Positions 1 through 6,950 are shown, counted from the stretch's first letter. The stretch: DNA of 6,950 nucleotides from an uncultured Lachnospiraceae bacterium (GCA_958405355.1 CATYEA010000101.1:1-6950); one strand, 5' to 3'. Made by a program: numbers and translations. The notes: generated by a model not told the origin, from the sequence alone.

Positions 1-835
<835 letters not shown>

Positions 836-837
<2 letters not shown>

Positions 838-841
838 GAGG
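836..841 (+). promoter_or_regulatory. Shine-Dalgarno AGGAGG of the A-subunit gene, overlapping the B-subunit stop codon
   Basis: AGGAGG shares two bases with the TAG stop of the upstream gene and ends 7 bases before the ATG at 849. The spacing is near ideal and fixes that start. The overlap implies that ribosomes ending the B subunit help start the A subunit (translational coupling), which suits equimolar subunits. No separate promoter can fit in the 11-base gap. Confidence 0.85.
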
Positions 842-848
842 TCAACTC

Positions 849-3101
849 ATGGAAAAGAAAACAACGGAAGAACAGATTATCCGTACCGAATATTCGGAAA
901 TTATGCAAAAATCCTATATTGACTACGCCATGAGCGTCATCATTGCCCGGGCTCTTCCAGATGTACGGGATGGGCTGAAACCGGTCCAACGCCGAACCCT
1001 CTATGATATGTATGAGTTGGGCATTCGATATGATAAACCTTACCGTAAATCAGCTCGTATCGTCGGCGATACAATGGGTAAATACCATCCTCATGGTGAT
1101 AGTTCGATTTACGAATCTCTTGTCGTCATGAGCCAGGATTTCAAAAAAGGCGAACCATTGGTAGACGGACACGGCAATTTCGGTTCCATCGAGGGCGATG
1201 GCGCCGCTGCCATGCGTTACACGGAAGCCCGCCTTCAGAAATTGACCCAAGAAGCCTTCCTGACCGACCTGGATAAAAATGTAGTCGATTTCCAGCCAAA
1301 TTTTGATGAAACAGAAAAAGAACCGGAAGTCCTTCCTGCCCGGATTCCAAATCTTTTGATCAATGGCACAGAAGGTATTGCCGTCGGCATGGCAACCAGT
1401 ATCCCGCCTCATAATACAGGTGAGGTTATTGATGCCGTTCTGGCCTATATAAAAAAACCAGATATTTCCACTGAAGAATTATTGAAAATCATGCCGGGCC
1501 CGGATTTCCCTACAGGCGGCATTGTGACAAACAAGGATGAACTCCTTTCTATTTACGAAACCGGACAGGGTAAAATCAAACTCCGGGGTAAGGTGGAAGT
1601 CGAAAAAATTAAAGGCGGCCGGGAACAGCTTGTTATTACCGAAATTCCTTATACAATGATCGGAGCCGGTATCGGCAAATTTTTAAATGATGTTTATGCC
1701 CTGGTGGAAAGTAAAAAGACAAACGACATTGTTGATATTTCCAATCAATCCTCTAAAGAAGGAATCCGCATCGTTCTGGAACTTCGCCGGAACACAGATG
1801 TGGAAAATCTGAAAAATATGCTCTATAAAAAAACCCGCCTCGAGGATACCTTTGGAGTAAACATGCTGGCTGTTGCCAGTGGCCGGCCGGAAACCCTGGG
1901 GTTAAAAGCAATCATTGAAAATTTCCTGGACTTCCAGTTTGACATCAACACACGAAAGTATCAGCACCTTTTAGTCAAGGAACAGGAAAAACGGGAAATC
2001 CAGGAAGGTTTGATCAAAGCCTGTGATGTCATTGATTTAATCATAGAAATCCTCCGGGGTTCCAAAAATATTAAACAGGCCAAAAACTGTCTCGTCAATG
2101 GCATAACGGAAGGCATTAAATTCAAAACCAAAACCTCTGAACGGAACGCGAAGAAACTGCAGTTTACAGAGAACCAGGCCACAGCTATTCTGGAAATGCG
2201 GCTCTATAAGCTTATCGGACTGGAAATCGAAGCTCTCCAGAAAGAGCACGAAACAACATTAAAAAATATTGCTAAATATGAAGATATTCTGGAGAACCAT
2301 TCCAGCATGTCCCGGGTCATCACAAAGGAACTCCAAAACTTCCGAAAATCCTACGCCCGTCCAAGACGAACCCAGATTATCAATGCCAAAGAGGCCGTCT
2401 TTGAAGAGAAAAAATTTGAAGAAATGGAAGTTGTCTTCCTGATGGACCGTTTTGGTTACTGCCGTACTGTAGATGTACCGACTTTTGAGAGAAACCGGGA
2501 TGCTGCCGTTTCCGAAAATAAATATGTTATCCAATGCGTGAATACAGACAAGCTCTGTCTCTTCACCGATGCAGGACGCATGCACATGATTAAAGTATCT
2601 GCCCTGCCTTATGGTAAATTCCGTGACAAAGCCATTCCTATTGATAATTTCGGCAATTATAACAGCAGCGAAGAAAACCTCGTCTATGTGGACTGTCTGA
2701 CAAATGTCATTGGAAACCGACTGCTCTTTGCCACCGGACAAGCCATGTTCAAACAAGTAAATGGTGAAGAATTCAACGTTTCCAAGCGGACCATTGCTGC
2801 AACAAAACTCTCAGAAGATGATAAAGTCATTGCCGTTACTCCTTTGAACGATGCTACCCATGTGGCATTGCGAACAAAGAAAGGTATCTTCCTCCGATTC
2901 GACATTAACGAAGTACCTGAAAAGAAAAAAGCCGCCCTCGGTGTCCGGGGAATCAAACTTTCCAGTGACGATATGGTCGAAGAAGTTTATCTGCTCGATA
3001 AAAACGGGGAAACTATCATTACTTATAATGATAAAACCATTTCTTTGAATAAACTAAAACTTGGACACAGAGATTCAAAGGGAACGAAACTGCGCATTTA
3101 G
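849..3101 (+). CDS. parC: Type IIA DNA topoisomerase subunit A (topoisomerase IV-like ParC), complete
   Basis: This is the DNA-cleaving subunit of an A2B2 topoisomerase acting on chromosomal supercoils or catenanes. It has 750 aa, close to known ParC proteins and shorter than most GyrA. The N-terminal breakage-reunion domain spans about residues 10-500: winged-helix signatures [21 protein letters not shown] (22-42) and LKPVQRR (43-49), the quinolone-pocket helix ([10 protein letters not shown], 80-89), and catalytic Arg123-Tyr124 in [28 protein letters not shown] follows at 165-183. A C-terminal beta-pinwheel covers about 525-745, with blade-like repeats such as LGVRGIKL (697-704). At the position in blade 1 where gyrases carry QRRGGKG-like GyrA boxes, this protein reads [12 protein letters not shown] (548-559), so DNA wrapping of the gyrase type is not expected. 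Ser85 and Glu89, at the usual quinolone-resistance positions, look susceptible-type. It is coupled to the B-subunit gene upstream and followed by a hairpin terminator. Family certain; ParC rather than a divergent GyrA is likely. Confidence 0.95.
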   Translation: MEKKTTEEQIIRTEYSEIMQKSYIDYAMSVIIARALPDVRDGLKPVQRRTLYDMYELGIRYDKPYRKSARIVGDTMGKYHPHGDSSIYESLVVMSQDFKKGEPLVDGHGNFGSIEGDGAAAMRYTEARLQKLTQEAFLTDLDKNVVDFQPNFDETEKEPEVLPARIPNLLINGTEGIAVGMATSIPPHNTGEVIDAVLAYIKKPDISTEELLKIMPGPDFPTGGIVTNKDELLSIYETGQGKIKLRGKVEVEKIKGGREQLVITEIPYTMIGAGIGKFLNDVYALVESKKTNDIVDISNQSSKEGIRIVLELRRNTDVENLKNMLYKKTRLEDTFGVNMLAVASGRPETLGLKAIIENFLDFQFDINTRKYQHLLVKEQEKREIQEGLIKACDVIDLIIEILRGSKNIKQAKNCLVNGITEGIKFKTKTSERNAKKLQFTENQATAILEMRLYKLIGLEIEALQKEHETTLKNIAKYEDILENHSSMSRVITKELQNFRKSYARPRRTQIINAKEAVFEEKKFEEMEVVFLMDRFGYCRTVDVPTFERNRDAAVSENKYVIQCVNTDKLCLFTDAGRMHMIKVSALPYGKFRDKAIPIDNFGNYNSSEENLVYVDCLTNVIGNRLLFATGQAMFKQVNGEEFNVSKRTIAATKLSEDDKVIAVTPLNDATHVALRTKKGIFLRFDINEVPEKKKAALGVRGIKLSSDDMVEEVYLLDKNGETIITYNDKTISLNKLKLGHRDSKGTKLRI

Positions 3102-3113
3102 TCTTTACAATAC

Positions 3114-3157
3114 TCCCAATACTGGTATTTCTGCCGGTATTGGGAATATTTTTATTT
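3114..3157 (+). terminator. Intrinsic terminator of the topoisomerase operon, shared convergent junction
   Basis: Arms 3114-3125 and 3134-3145 form a 12-pair stem with one T-G wobble; the core is CCCAATAC against GTATTGGG, with an 8-base loop. On the plus strand a T-rich run (3147-3157) follows, which is the expected layout of a Rho-independent terminator 12 bases after the A-subunit stop. The minus-strand gene stops at 3152, so the same hairpin also begins just after that stop. Read in that direction the tail is only weakly T-rich (AGTATTGTAAAG), so termination there is plausible but less certain. Confidence 0.85.
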
Positions 3158-6100
3158 ATTCCGTTTTTTCCGCATACTGCGCCATAGGAAAGCCATAACG
3201 GACGCAGACATGCAGCATATACCAGCAAATTTCATCATATTGACCCTATCTCCTGTTTTCGGTGTATCCAAAATCTTCTTAATCTGTACCGTCTGGTCCT
3301 CATCTTCAATATCTGCATGTGATGCGACTTCTTCATTTTCATAGAAAAGCTTTTCAAAAACGACAAGCTTTTCTTTGGCCAGGACTTTTGCATTAAATGT
3401 AAATGTCAGTTCAATTTCTCCCTCCGGTTTCTCCGCTGTAAACGTCCGTTCAGCCGTCACTTCTTTTCCATCATCTATCAATGGTTTTCCCGTAGATTTT
3501 ACCATCAAACTTCCTTTAACCGTATACTCTTTTCCAGGAATCAAGCCCTTATATACGATCTGATCAACCACCGTTTCCCTCTCCCGATTAGTAACTGTCT
3601 TATCCCCATAGGCCTGATCCACAGCCATTGTATGTATCTCAATCGGTGTATTGGTTACTCGAAGTTCCCCGATGTCTTTTCCATCAATCCGTCCATCCTC
3701 CGATACAACAAACTCGTACACCGTATCATCCGGAGCATATCCATAAAGGCTCTTGGTTTCCTGCACACAATAAGTCCCCGAAGAAAGATATTCCATCTCT
3801 ATAAACCCATTTTTATCAGTAATAACTCTCTGTTCTTCCAAAATCATAGGGGCGGCCTCTTCATTTTCGGTATTTTTTCTCCAAATCTTAAATTCTACTC
3901 CCGGAAGCGGTTCATCTGTTTTTTCATCCACTTTAAAAATTCGTATTTTCGTTGGCTGATTTTCACTTTTCATCTCACAAAAAATTACCGGTGTCATTTG
4001 ATCTTTATATTCCAATACAACATTACATACATCCTGATTTAGGATATAACCACTAAGCTGCTTCGTTTCTCTAACTTCATATTTTCCAGGAAACAATGCC
4101 TTAGACTCGGCAATGCCATCTTTTGTCGTTAACGTATCCGCTACATCACCTTTATTAAGTCTTACCGTACCGTCCTGTGTAACAATATTCTCGGCTGCAA
4201 TAATGTCAAATTCAACGCCGTCAAGCAAATCTCCGGTCTCAGAATCGATTTTCTCTATCCGGATTTTTCCCAGGGCAGGTTCATCAAAGAATTCAATGAC
4301 CAGCGGTTTTTCCCAGGTTGAACCCTCAGTTACCTTAAATTCAAGGAGCTCACCTTTTAAATAACCTTTCGGAGCATTTATTTCTTCCAAATAATATGTT
4401 CCGCATTCAAGCTGCCTCGGAAATGTAAACTGTCCATTCTCATCCGTGGAAAATGTGTCAATTGGCGCAACCGATGGATAGTAAGCAGTCATTAGTATTG
4501 GATTTTTATCAGCATCCAGAAGACGAAATTCTGTATTTTCTGCCGGAATCACATTGCCTGTTCCGGCATCTTTCTTGACAACGGTCACAGGACTTGCGAT
4601 TAATTTATTTTCTTTATAAATGCCTTTTAATGTAATACCCTCCTCAGATATGGTTACTTCAAAGGGTTCCACCGGCTTTACATTATCCGGGTATTTTGTT
4701 TCTGTCACAATATAGGTGTCAAAAACCAGACTGCCCCGGGGTTCTTCCGGTGAAGCCGTGGAGGCCCATCCCTGCTCATCTGTAGTAACTACTTTGACTA
4801 TATTCCCCATCGTTTTTGAAGTAAAGCTAAACTCTACTCCAGCCAATGGTATGAGATTCTCATCGTCCGTATCCAGGTTGTCCCGAAATTTAATAATCTC
4901 CACATCACCTCGGACGATATCTTCTCCGCTGGTCACTTTATACTGAAACACATGTGATGTTTCATCGATTGGTTTTGAAGCATCCACAGTATAAACATTC
5001 TGGTCCAGGAGATATCCATTGGACGACACTGTTTCTTTTATGTTATAAATGCCTAATGGTAATTCTTTGGAAACGGCATGTCCCATATCATCTGTAACCA
5101 ATATATCTACGACTTCATTCTCCGAATTTCTGACTTCATACTCGGCCCCCGACAATACAGCCCTTCCCTGAGCTGCAGTATCCATCGTTTCACTGTCGAC
5201 CTTTTCCAACTCAATCTGTATCTTCTGCGGTATCTCCCGAATTTCCGGATAATTATAGATCGATATATCTTCTGAATATTCCGGAACAATTTTATTTACA
5301 AAAACCTCATCATTTATTAAATATCCTTCCGGCGGCTGTTTCTCCTGTATTGTTACAGTTCCAAAGGGCAGCACGGCATTTCCATCCGAATCATAATAAA
5401 AATCATCACCGGCAGCCTTATAGTCGTCACTCAGTTTACAAAATCCATCTTTATCTGTTTTTAATGTCCACTGTCTCTCCGGTGCATGTCCATCTGCCGC
5501 CGGATCTGTGTCCATCTGTATACTATAATAAGTAATCTCAAACAAGGCTCCTTTTAAAGACTGACTTCCAGATGGCCTGTTTGAATTTGTTTCTGCATCA
5601 ATTTTTCCTAATAAAATAGACACCGGAACTGTTTTCGGAATATCCTCAGTATTTATCGTTGCCGTCTCCCCCGGTATAACTGTCACATCGCATGGTGTCA
5701 CATTCACATAAAACCCAGGAGGTGCTGTGATTTCTTTAATGACATATTCACCAATAGGAATATCCGTTAATTGACCCCATCCATTTTCATCTGTTGTTAT
5801 CCGGCCAATTTCCTGATTTTCTATATCATAAACACCATACACAGCACCGGCCAGAGAGTAAAAGTCATTATTCTCTGTGATTGTCCCATCGGAAGAACGC
5901 TTAATAATTTCAAGACTTCCATTTTGAGGAGGTATATATTCCACCCAGGCCACATCCTGGCGATATCCGCCATACATATAAAAAAGCTTCGAATGGTCAA
6001 CAATCTTTTTCACTTCCGGATTATTGTTGTATGTATCCATGCAGGCCTGTACCCAACTGTCCAACTGGTCCACATGCTCATTATATAATCCCACACCCGG

Positions 6101-6799
6101 TCCTGCACCATATAAATACCCTAATGTTGCATGAACATAGCCGTAAGCAGCCGGCAATTTAGCACCGTTATTGTACTCATTGACTCCAGGCCATATGCCG
6201 GCATCAAAACCATAGGACTGTGCCGGACCATACATCCCCAGGCAAATGACAAGCTTAATATAAAAGTTATCTACCTCGTATACTGTCCCATTCCCCGATG
6301 GATCCGGTGCATCCGGCTGCAGACAGTAAGCATAGTGCAGCGTATCTCCATCTCCGGATACATTATATCGGTTCGTAAATCCCCCATCGTAAACAGATGT
6401 ATACGAACCTGCCGATACATACAGCGTCTGCCCGTGGTAGGAAAAAAGTGAAATATCCGAATGAAAGATGGCATTCATCTCATCTTCATTCTCGGCAAAA
6501 TAGCCTTCCCCGATCTCCTCTTTCCTCTCATCCGCGGCAATACCTTCAAATTCCCCTTGCGTCGGTTCATTTTTATTTTCCTCCCTTTCATTCTCAGATT
6601 CCTCCTTTTCACTTTCCGTTCCTGCTGTACTCATTTCTCGTTCAATTTCCAAATTTATATCTTCCCTGGTTTCTACCTCTGCCGCAGTTTCTAATTTGGA
6701 TTCTTCGGCATTCGTAAACAATGATAATGGCTGAAAAAGATTAACAATACATAATACAACAACCATTAATTTAACAATATTACGCCTTGATTTTCTCAA
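3152..6799 (-). CDS. Sortase-anchored surface protein: thioester-like head, seven SpaA/CnaB domains, VaFE (T-Q ester) domain
   Basis: This is a cell-wall-anchored adhesin or ancillary pilin-like protein of 1215 aa from the preferred TTG start at 6799. Numbering here is from that start. Order: signal peptide (1-31); Glu-rich spacer (32-107); thioester-domain-like head (about 117-287, AYCLQP with Cys159); seven SpaA/CnaB prealbumin-like domains (about 294-1051), each starting with a strand bearing a Lys and carrying a conserved Glu in the YxxxE(T/I) strand; a VaFE/T-Q ester domain (1053-1175); sorting motif TPKTG (1179-1183); membrane segment (1188-1205); basic tail RSMRKKRNK. Such stalks resist force and proteases through self-formed intramolecular bonds, and the distal head probably contacts the host or another surface. 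No YPK-type pilin motif is visible, so a single anchored fibre or tip protein is more likely than a polymerising backbone. The frame also stays open to a TTG at 6838, 13 codons upstream, but that start has no ribosome site at normal distance. The gene stands alone here, with no sortase visible. The exact ligand is unknown. Confidence 0.93.
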   Translation of the reverse strand: MRKSRRNIVKLMVVVLCIVNLFQPLSLFTNAEESKLETAAEVETREDINLEIEREMSTAGTESEKEESENEREENKNEPTQGEFEGIAADERKEEIGEGYFAENEDEMNAIFHSDISLFSYHGQTLYVSAGSYTSVYDGGFTNRYNVSGDGDTLHYAYCLQPDAPDPSGNGTVYEVDNFYIKLVICLGMYGPAQSYGFDAGIWPGVNEYNNGAKLPAAYGYVHATLGYLYGAGPGVGLYNEHVDQLDSWVQACMDTYNNNPEVKKIVDHSKLFYMYGGYRQDVAWVEYIPPQNGSLEIIKRSSDGTITENNDFYSLAGAVYGVYDIENQEIGRITTDENGWGQLTDIPIGEYVIKEITAPPGFYVNVTPCDVTVIPGETATINTEDIPKTVPVSILLGKIDAETNSNRPSGSQSLKGALFEITYYSIQMDTDPAADGHAPERQWTLKTDKDGFCKLSDDYKAAGDDFYYDSDGNAVLPFGTVTIQEKQPPEGYLINDEVFVNKIVPEYSEDISIYNYPEIREIPQKIQIELEKVDSETMDTAAQGRAVLSGAEYEVRNSENEVVDILVTDDMGHAVSKELPLGIYNIKETVSSNGYLLDQNVYTVDASKPIDETSHVFQYKVTSGEDIVRGDVEIIKFRDNLDTDDENLIPLAGVEFSFTSKTMGNIVKVVTTDEQGWASTASPEEPRGSLVFDTYIVTETKYPDNVKPVEPFEVTISEEGITLKGIYKENKLIASPVTVVKKDAGTGNVIPAENTEFRLLDADKNPILMTAYYPSVAPIDTFSTDENGQFTFPRQLECGTYYLEEINAPKGYLKGELLEFKVTEGSTWEKPLVIEFFDEPALGKIRIEKIDSETGDLLDGVEFDIIAAENIVTQDGTVRLNKGDVADTLTTKDGIAESKALFPGKYEVRETKQLSGYILNQDVCNVVLEYKDQMTPVIFCEMKSENQPTKIRIFKVDEKTDEPLPGVEFKIWRKNTENEEAAPMILEEQRVITDKNGFIEMEYLSSGTYCVQETKSLYGYAPDDTVYEFVVSEDGRIDGKDIGELRVTNTPIEIHTMAVDQAYGDKTVTNRERETVVDQIVYKGLIPGKEYTVKGSLMVKSTGKPLIDDGKEVTAERTFTAEKPEGEIELTFTFNAKVLAKEKLVVFEKLFYENEEVASHADIEDEDQTVQIKKILDTPKTGDRVNMMKFAGICCMSASVMAFLWRSMRKKRNK
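3155..3265 (-). other. Cell-wall sorting signal (TPKTG, membrane segment, basic tail)
   Basis: TPKTG is an LPXTG variant with Thr in place of Leu. It is followed by a short linker, a hydrophobic stretch MMKFAGICCMSASVMAFL and the tail WRSMRKKRNK. A sortase would cleave between Thr and Gly and join the protein to peptidoglycan or to a pilus base. The variant first residue suggests a sortase with relaxed or altered specificity, which is not encoded in this window. Confidence 0.9.
3275..3643 (-). other. VaFE repeat / T-Q ester-bond domain
   Basis: Residues about 1053-1175 carry the family pattern: IHTMAVD, VVDQIVYKGLIPGKEYTVKG, SLMVKSTGKPL, LVVFEKLF and ending VASHADIEDEDQTVQI. The likely ester bond joins Thr1057 (codon 3629-3631) to Gln1169 (codon 3293-3295), with His1161, Glu1149 and Asp1079 as nearby conserved residues that could assist. 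Most proteins with this domain place it next to the wall-sorting signal, as here. It is present as a single copy. Confidence 0.88.
3647..5920 (-). repeat. Array of seven divergent SpaA/CnaB domains
   Basis: Domain limits (protein numbering from the TTG at 6799) are about 294-383, 391-517, 527-625, 632-732, 737-841, 844-946 and 950-1051. Candidate isopeptide Lys residues are 300, 399, 533, 637, 742, 850 and 956. Candidate catalytic Glu residues are 356, 486, 589, 700, 806, 911 and 1014, each four residues after a strand aromatic or equivalent. Acceptor Asn/Asp candidates are visible for domains 1 (N383), 2 (N516), 4 (N731), 5 (D839) and 7 (N1050). None is clear for domains 3 and 6. The copies differ strongly, so this is an old protein-level repeat and not a recent nucleotide duplication. 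Confidence 0.85.
5939..6451 (-). other. Thioester-domain-like N-terminal head (TED-like)
   Basis: Residues about 117-287 precede the first CnaB domain, as thioester domains do in Gram-positive adhesins. The segment LHYAYCLQPDAPDPSG fits the conserved YC motif around the thioester Cys (Cys159, codon 6323-6325). About 64 residues later AAYGYVHATLGYLY lies where class I domains show (A)TQxAIW, with His223 (codon 6131-6133) at the expected Gln. The region is rich in Gly, Tyr and Trp. Assignment rests on motif and position only, so this may be a non-thioester relative of the family. Confidence 0.55.
6479..6706 (-). other. Glu-rich low-complexity spacer after the signal peptide
   Basis: About 76 residues (32-107) contain 27 Glu by my count, interspersed with Ser, Asn, Lys and Arg, and no obvious fold. 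It sits between the signal peptide and the folded head, so it would be the free distal tip of the anchored protein, either as an unstructured anionic tail or as a charged single helix. Confidence 0.75.
6707..6799 (-). other. Secretion signal peptide of the surface protein
   Basis: Residues 1-31 have a basic n-region (MRKSRRNIVK), a hydrophobic core (LMVVVLCIVNLFQPLSLF, 11-28) and a likely signal peptidase I site after TNA (Ala31|Glu32). The mature protein begins at once with acidic sequence. No YSIRK motif is present. Confidence 0.85.
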
Positions 6800-6808
6800 T
6801 AATACTTC

Positions 6809-6816
6809 TCTCCTTT
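6809..6816 (-). promoter_or_regulatory. Ribosome binding site AAAGGAGA that decides the surface-protein start
   Basis: On the minus strand AAAGGAGA is followed, 10 bases after its GGAG core, by TTG at 6799-6797. That start gives MRKSRRNIVK, a typical charged signal-peptide n-region directly before the hydrophobic core. The alternatives are GTG at 6820 and TTG at 6838, which lie in or before this site and would add 7 or 13 atypical residues. The spacing is a little long, so the start is likely rather than certain. Confidence 0.65.
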
Positions 6817-6857
6817 CCACAAAATAAAAGCGTCTCAAATGCTCTGCGTAACTCTAT

Positions 6858-6865
6858 CCCTCCTT
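6858..6865 (-). promoter_or_regulatory. Strong Shine-Dalgarno (AAGGAGGG) without a start codon at normal distance
   Basis: Read on the minus strand, AAGGAGGG overlaps a TGA stop (6867-6865). The following 19 bases, 6857-6839, contain no ATG, GTG or TTG. The first candidate is the TTG at 6838-6836, in frame with the surface protein but too far for ordinary initiation. It may be a chance purine run, a leader or standby site, or the relic of a lost start. Confidence 0.35.
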
Positions 6866-6948
6866 CATTTACTTTTTGTTTCTTCATTCATTTTGAAAAA
6901 TTTGCTTTGAACAAAGCTTTGAATAAAAAATTTTCGGTCAGCCAGAAG
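6865..6948 (-). CDS. Possible 3' end of an upstream minus-strand reading frame, function unrecognised
   Basis: A frame open from the right edge for 27 codons ends in KMNEETKSK and TGA, and its stop overlaps an AAGGAGGG site. I do not recognise the peptide, which is rich in Phe, Lys and Gln. Part of it covers an AT-rich inverted repeat, so the openness may be accidental; other frames across the same repeat are also open. Sequence to the right of the window is needed to decide. Confidence 0.15.
   Translation of the reverse strand, partial: LLADRKFFIQSFVQSKFFKMNEETKSK
6897..6934. repeat. AT-rich inverted/direct repeat upstream of the surface-protein gene
   Basis: GCTTTGAA occurs at 6904-6911 and again at 6916-6923. 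GCTTTG (6904-6909) and CAAAGC (6912-6917) are inverted, and CAAAGCTTTG (6912-6921) is a perfect palindrome. The flanks AAAATTT (6897-6903) and AAATTTT (6928-6934) can pair as an outer stem. It has no clean T-run in either direction, so it is not a convincing terminator. It could be a regulatory hairpin, or the end of a dispersed repeat or small mobile element continuing outside the window. Confidence 0.4.
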
Positions 6949-6950
6949 GG

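Noticed and set aside
1050..2956. Minus-strand open frames of 69-165 codons opposite the topoisomerase A-subunit gene
   Set aside because: They lie fully inside a conserved 750-codon gene in antisense; their sequences are low-complexity shadows without recognisable domains.
849..3101. Quinolone-resistance mutation in the A subunit
   Set aside because: Ser85 and Glu89 occupy the usual hot spots and are normal susceptible-type residues in this family; nothing unusual is seen.
3647..5920. Recent tandem DNA duplication within the surface gene
   Set aside because: The seven domains align only as protein motifs; no long near-identical nucleotide repeats were seen, so unequal-crossover variation is not supported.
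3375..6717. Many plus-strand open frames of 60-136 codons opposite the surface-protein gene
   Set aside because: They are antisense to a long gene with clear domain structure, have no family motifs, and most have no ribosome site. The coding signal is on the minus strand.
3152..6799. Backbone pilin of a sortase-assembled pilus
   Set aside because: No YPK-type pilin motif was found (YPDN and YYPS are the nearest strings), and no class C sortase or second pilin gene is in the window. A single anchored fibre or tip subunit fits better.
3152..6838. Surface protein starting at the TTG at 6838 (1228 aa)
   Set aside because: No ribosome site at normal distance, and it would put FYFVERREVLL before the signal peptide, while a better site and TTG lie 39 bases downstream. 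It is kept as an alternative only.
6868..6950. Sigma-70 promoter for the surface gene (weak TTGTTC then ATGAAT pairing, minus strand)
   Set aside because: Each box matches the consensus at only about half of its positions and the region is AT-rich throughout, so the match is not distinguishable from chance.

Overview
The window looks like the chromosome of a gut-type Clostridia member, most likely Lachnospiraceae. This is inferred from the divergent second type IIA topoisomerase pair, the strong AGGAGG-type ribosome binding sites, and a sortase-anchored surface protein built from SpaA/CnaB repeats plus a VaFE (T-Q ester) domain. No 16S gene or other decisive taxonomic marker is present.

Layout. 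(1) Positions 1-837, plus strand: the 3' part (278 codons) of a type IIA topoisomerase B subunit, cut by the left edge. (2) Positions 849-3101, plus strand: the complete A subunit (750 aa). It starts 11 bases after the B gene, and its Shine-Dalgarno overlaps the B stop codon, so the two form an operon. They supply the TOPRIM and cleavage halves of one heterotetrameric enzyme. The A subunit has no recognisable GyrA box, so I call the pair topoisomerase IV-like (parE-parC) rather than gyrase. (3) Positions 3102-3151: a 50-base convergent junction almost filled by one hairpin, whose U-rich tail runs into the last codons of the opposing gene. (4) Positions 3152-6799, minus strand: one very large secreted surface protein of 1215 aa. 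In order it has a signal peptide, a Glu-rich spacer, a thioester-domain-like head, seven SpaA/CnaB-type domains, one VaFE/T-Q ester domain, a TPKTG sorting motif, a membrane segment and a basic tail. (5) Positions 6800-6950: its leader region. It holds the start-deciding ribosome binding site, a second strong Shine-Dalgarno with no start codon at normal distance, and an AT-rich inverted/direct repeat at the window edge.

The topoisomerase operon is housekeeping and seems unrelated in function to the surface protein. The part most worth study is the surface protein. It combines scaffolds for two kinds of autocatalytic intramolecular cross-link (Lys-Asn/Asp isopeptide and Thr-Gln ester) with a thioester-like head. 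The head keeps the Cys, but a His sits where the partner Gln is expected. Its sortase, and any pilin partners, are outside the window.
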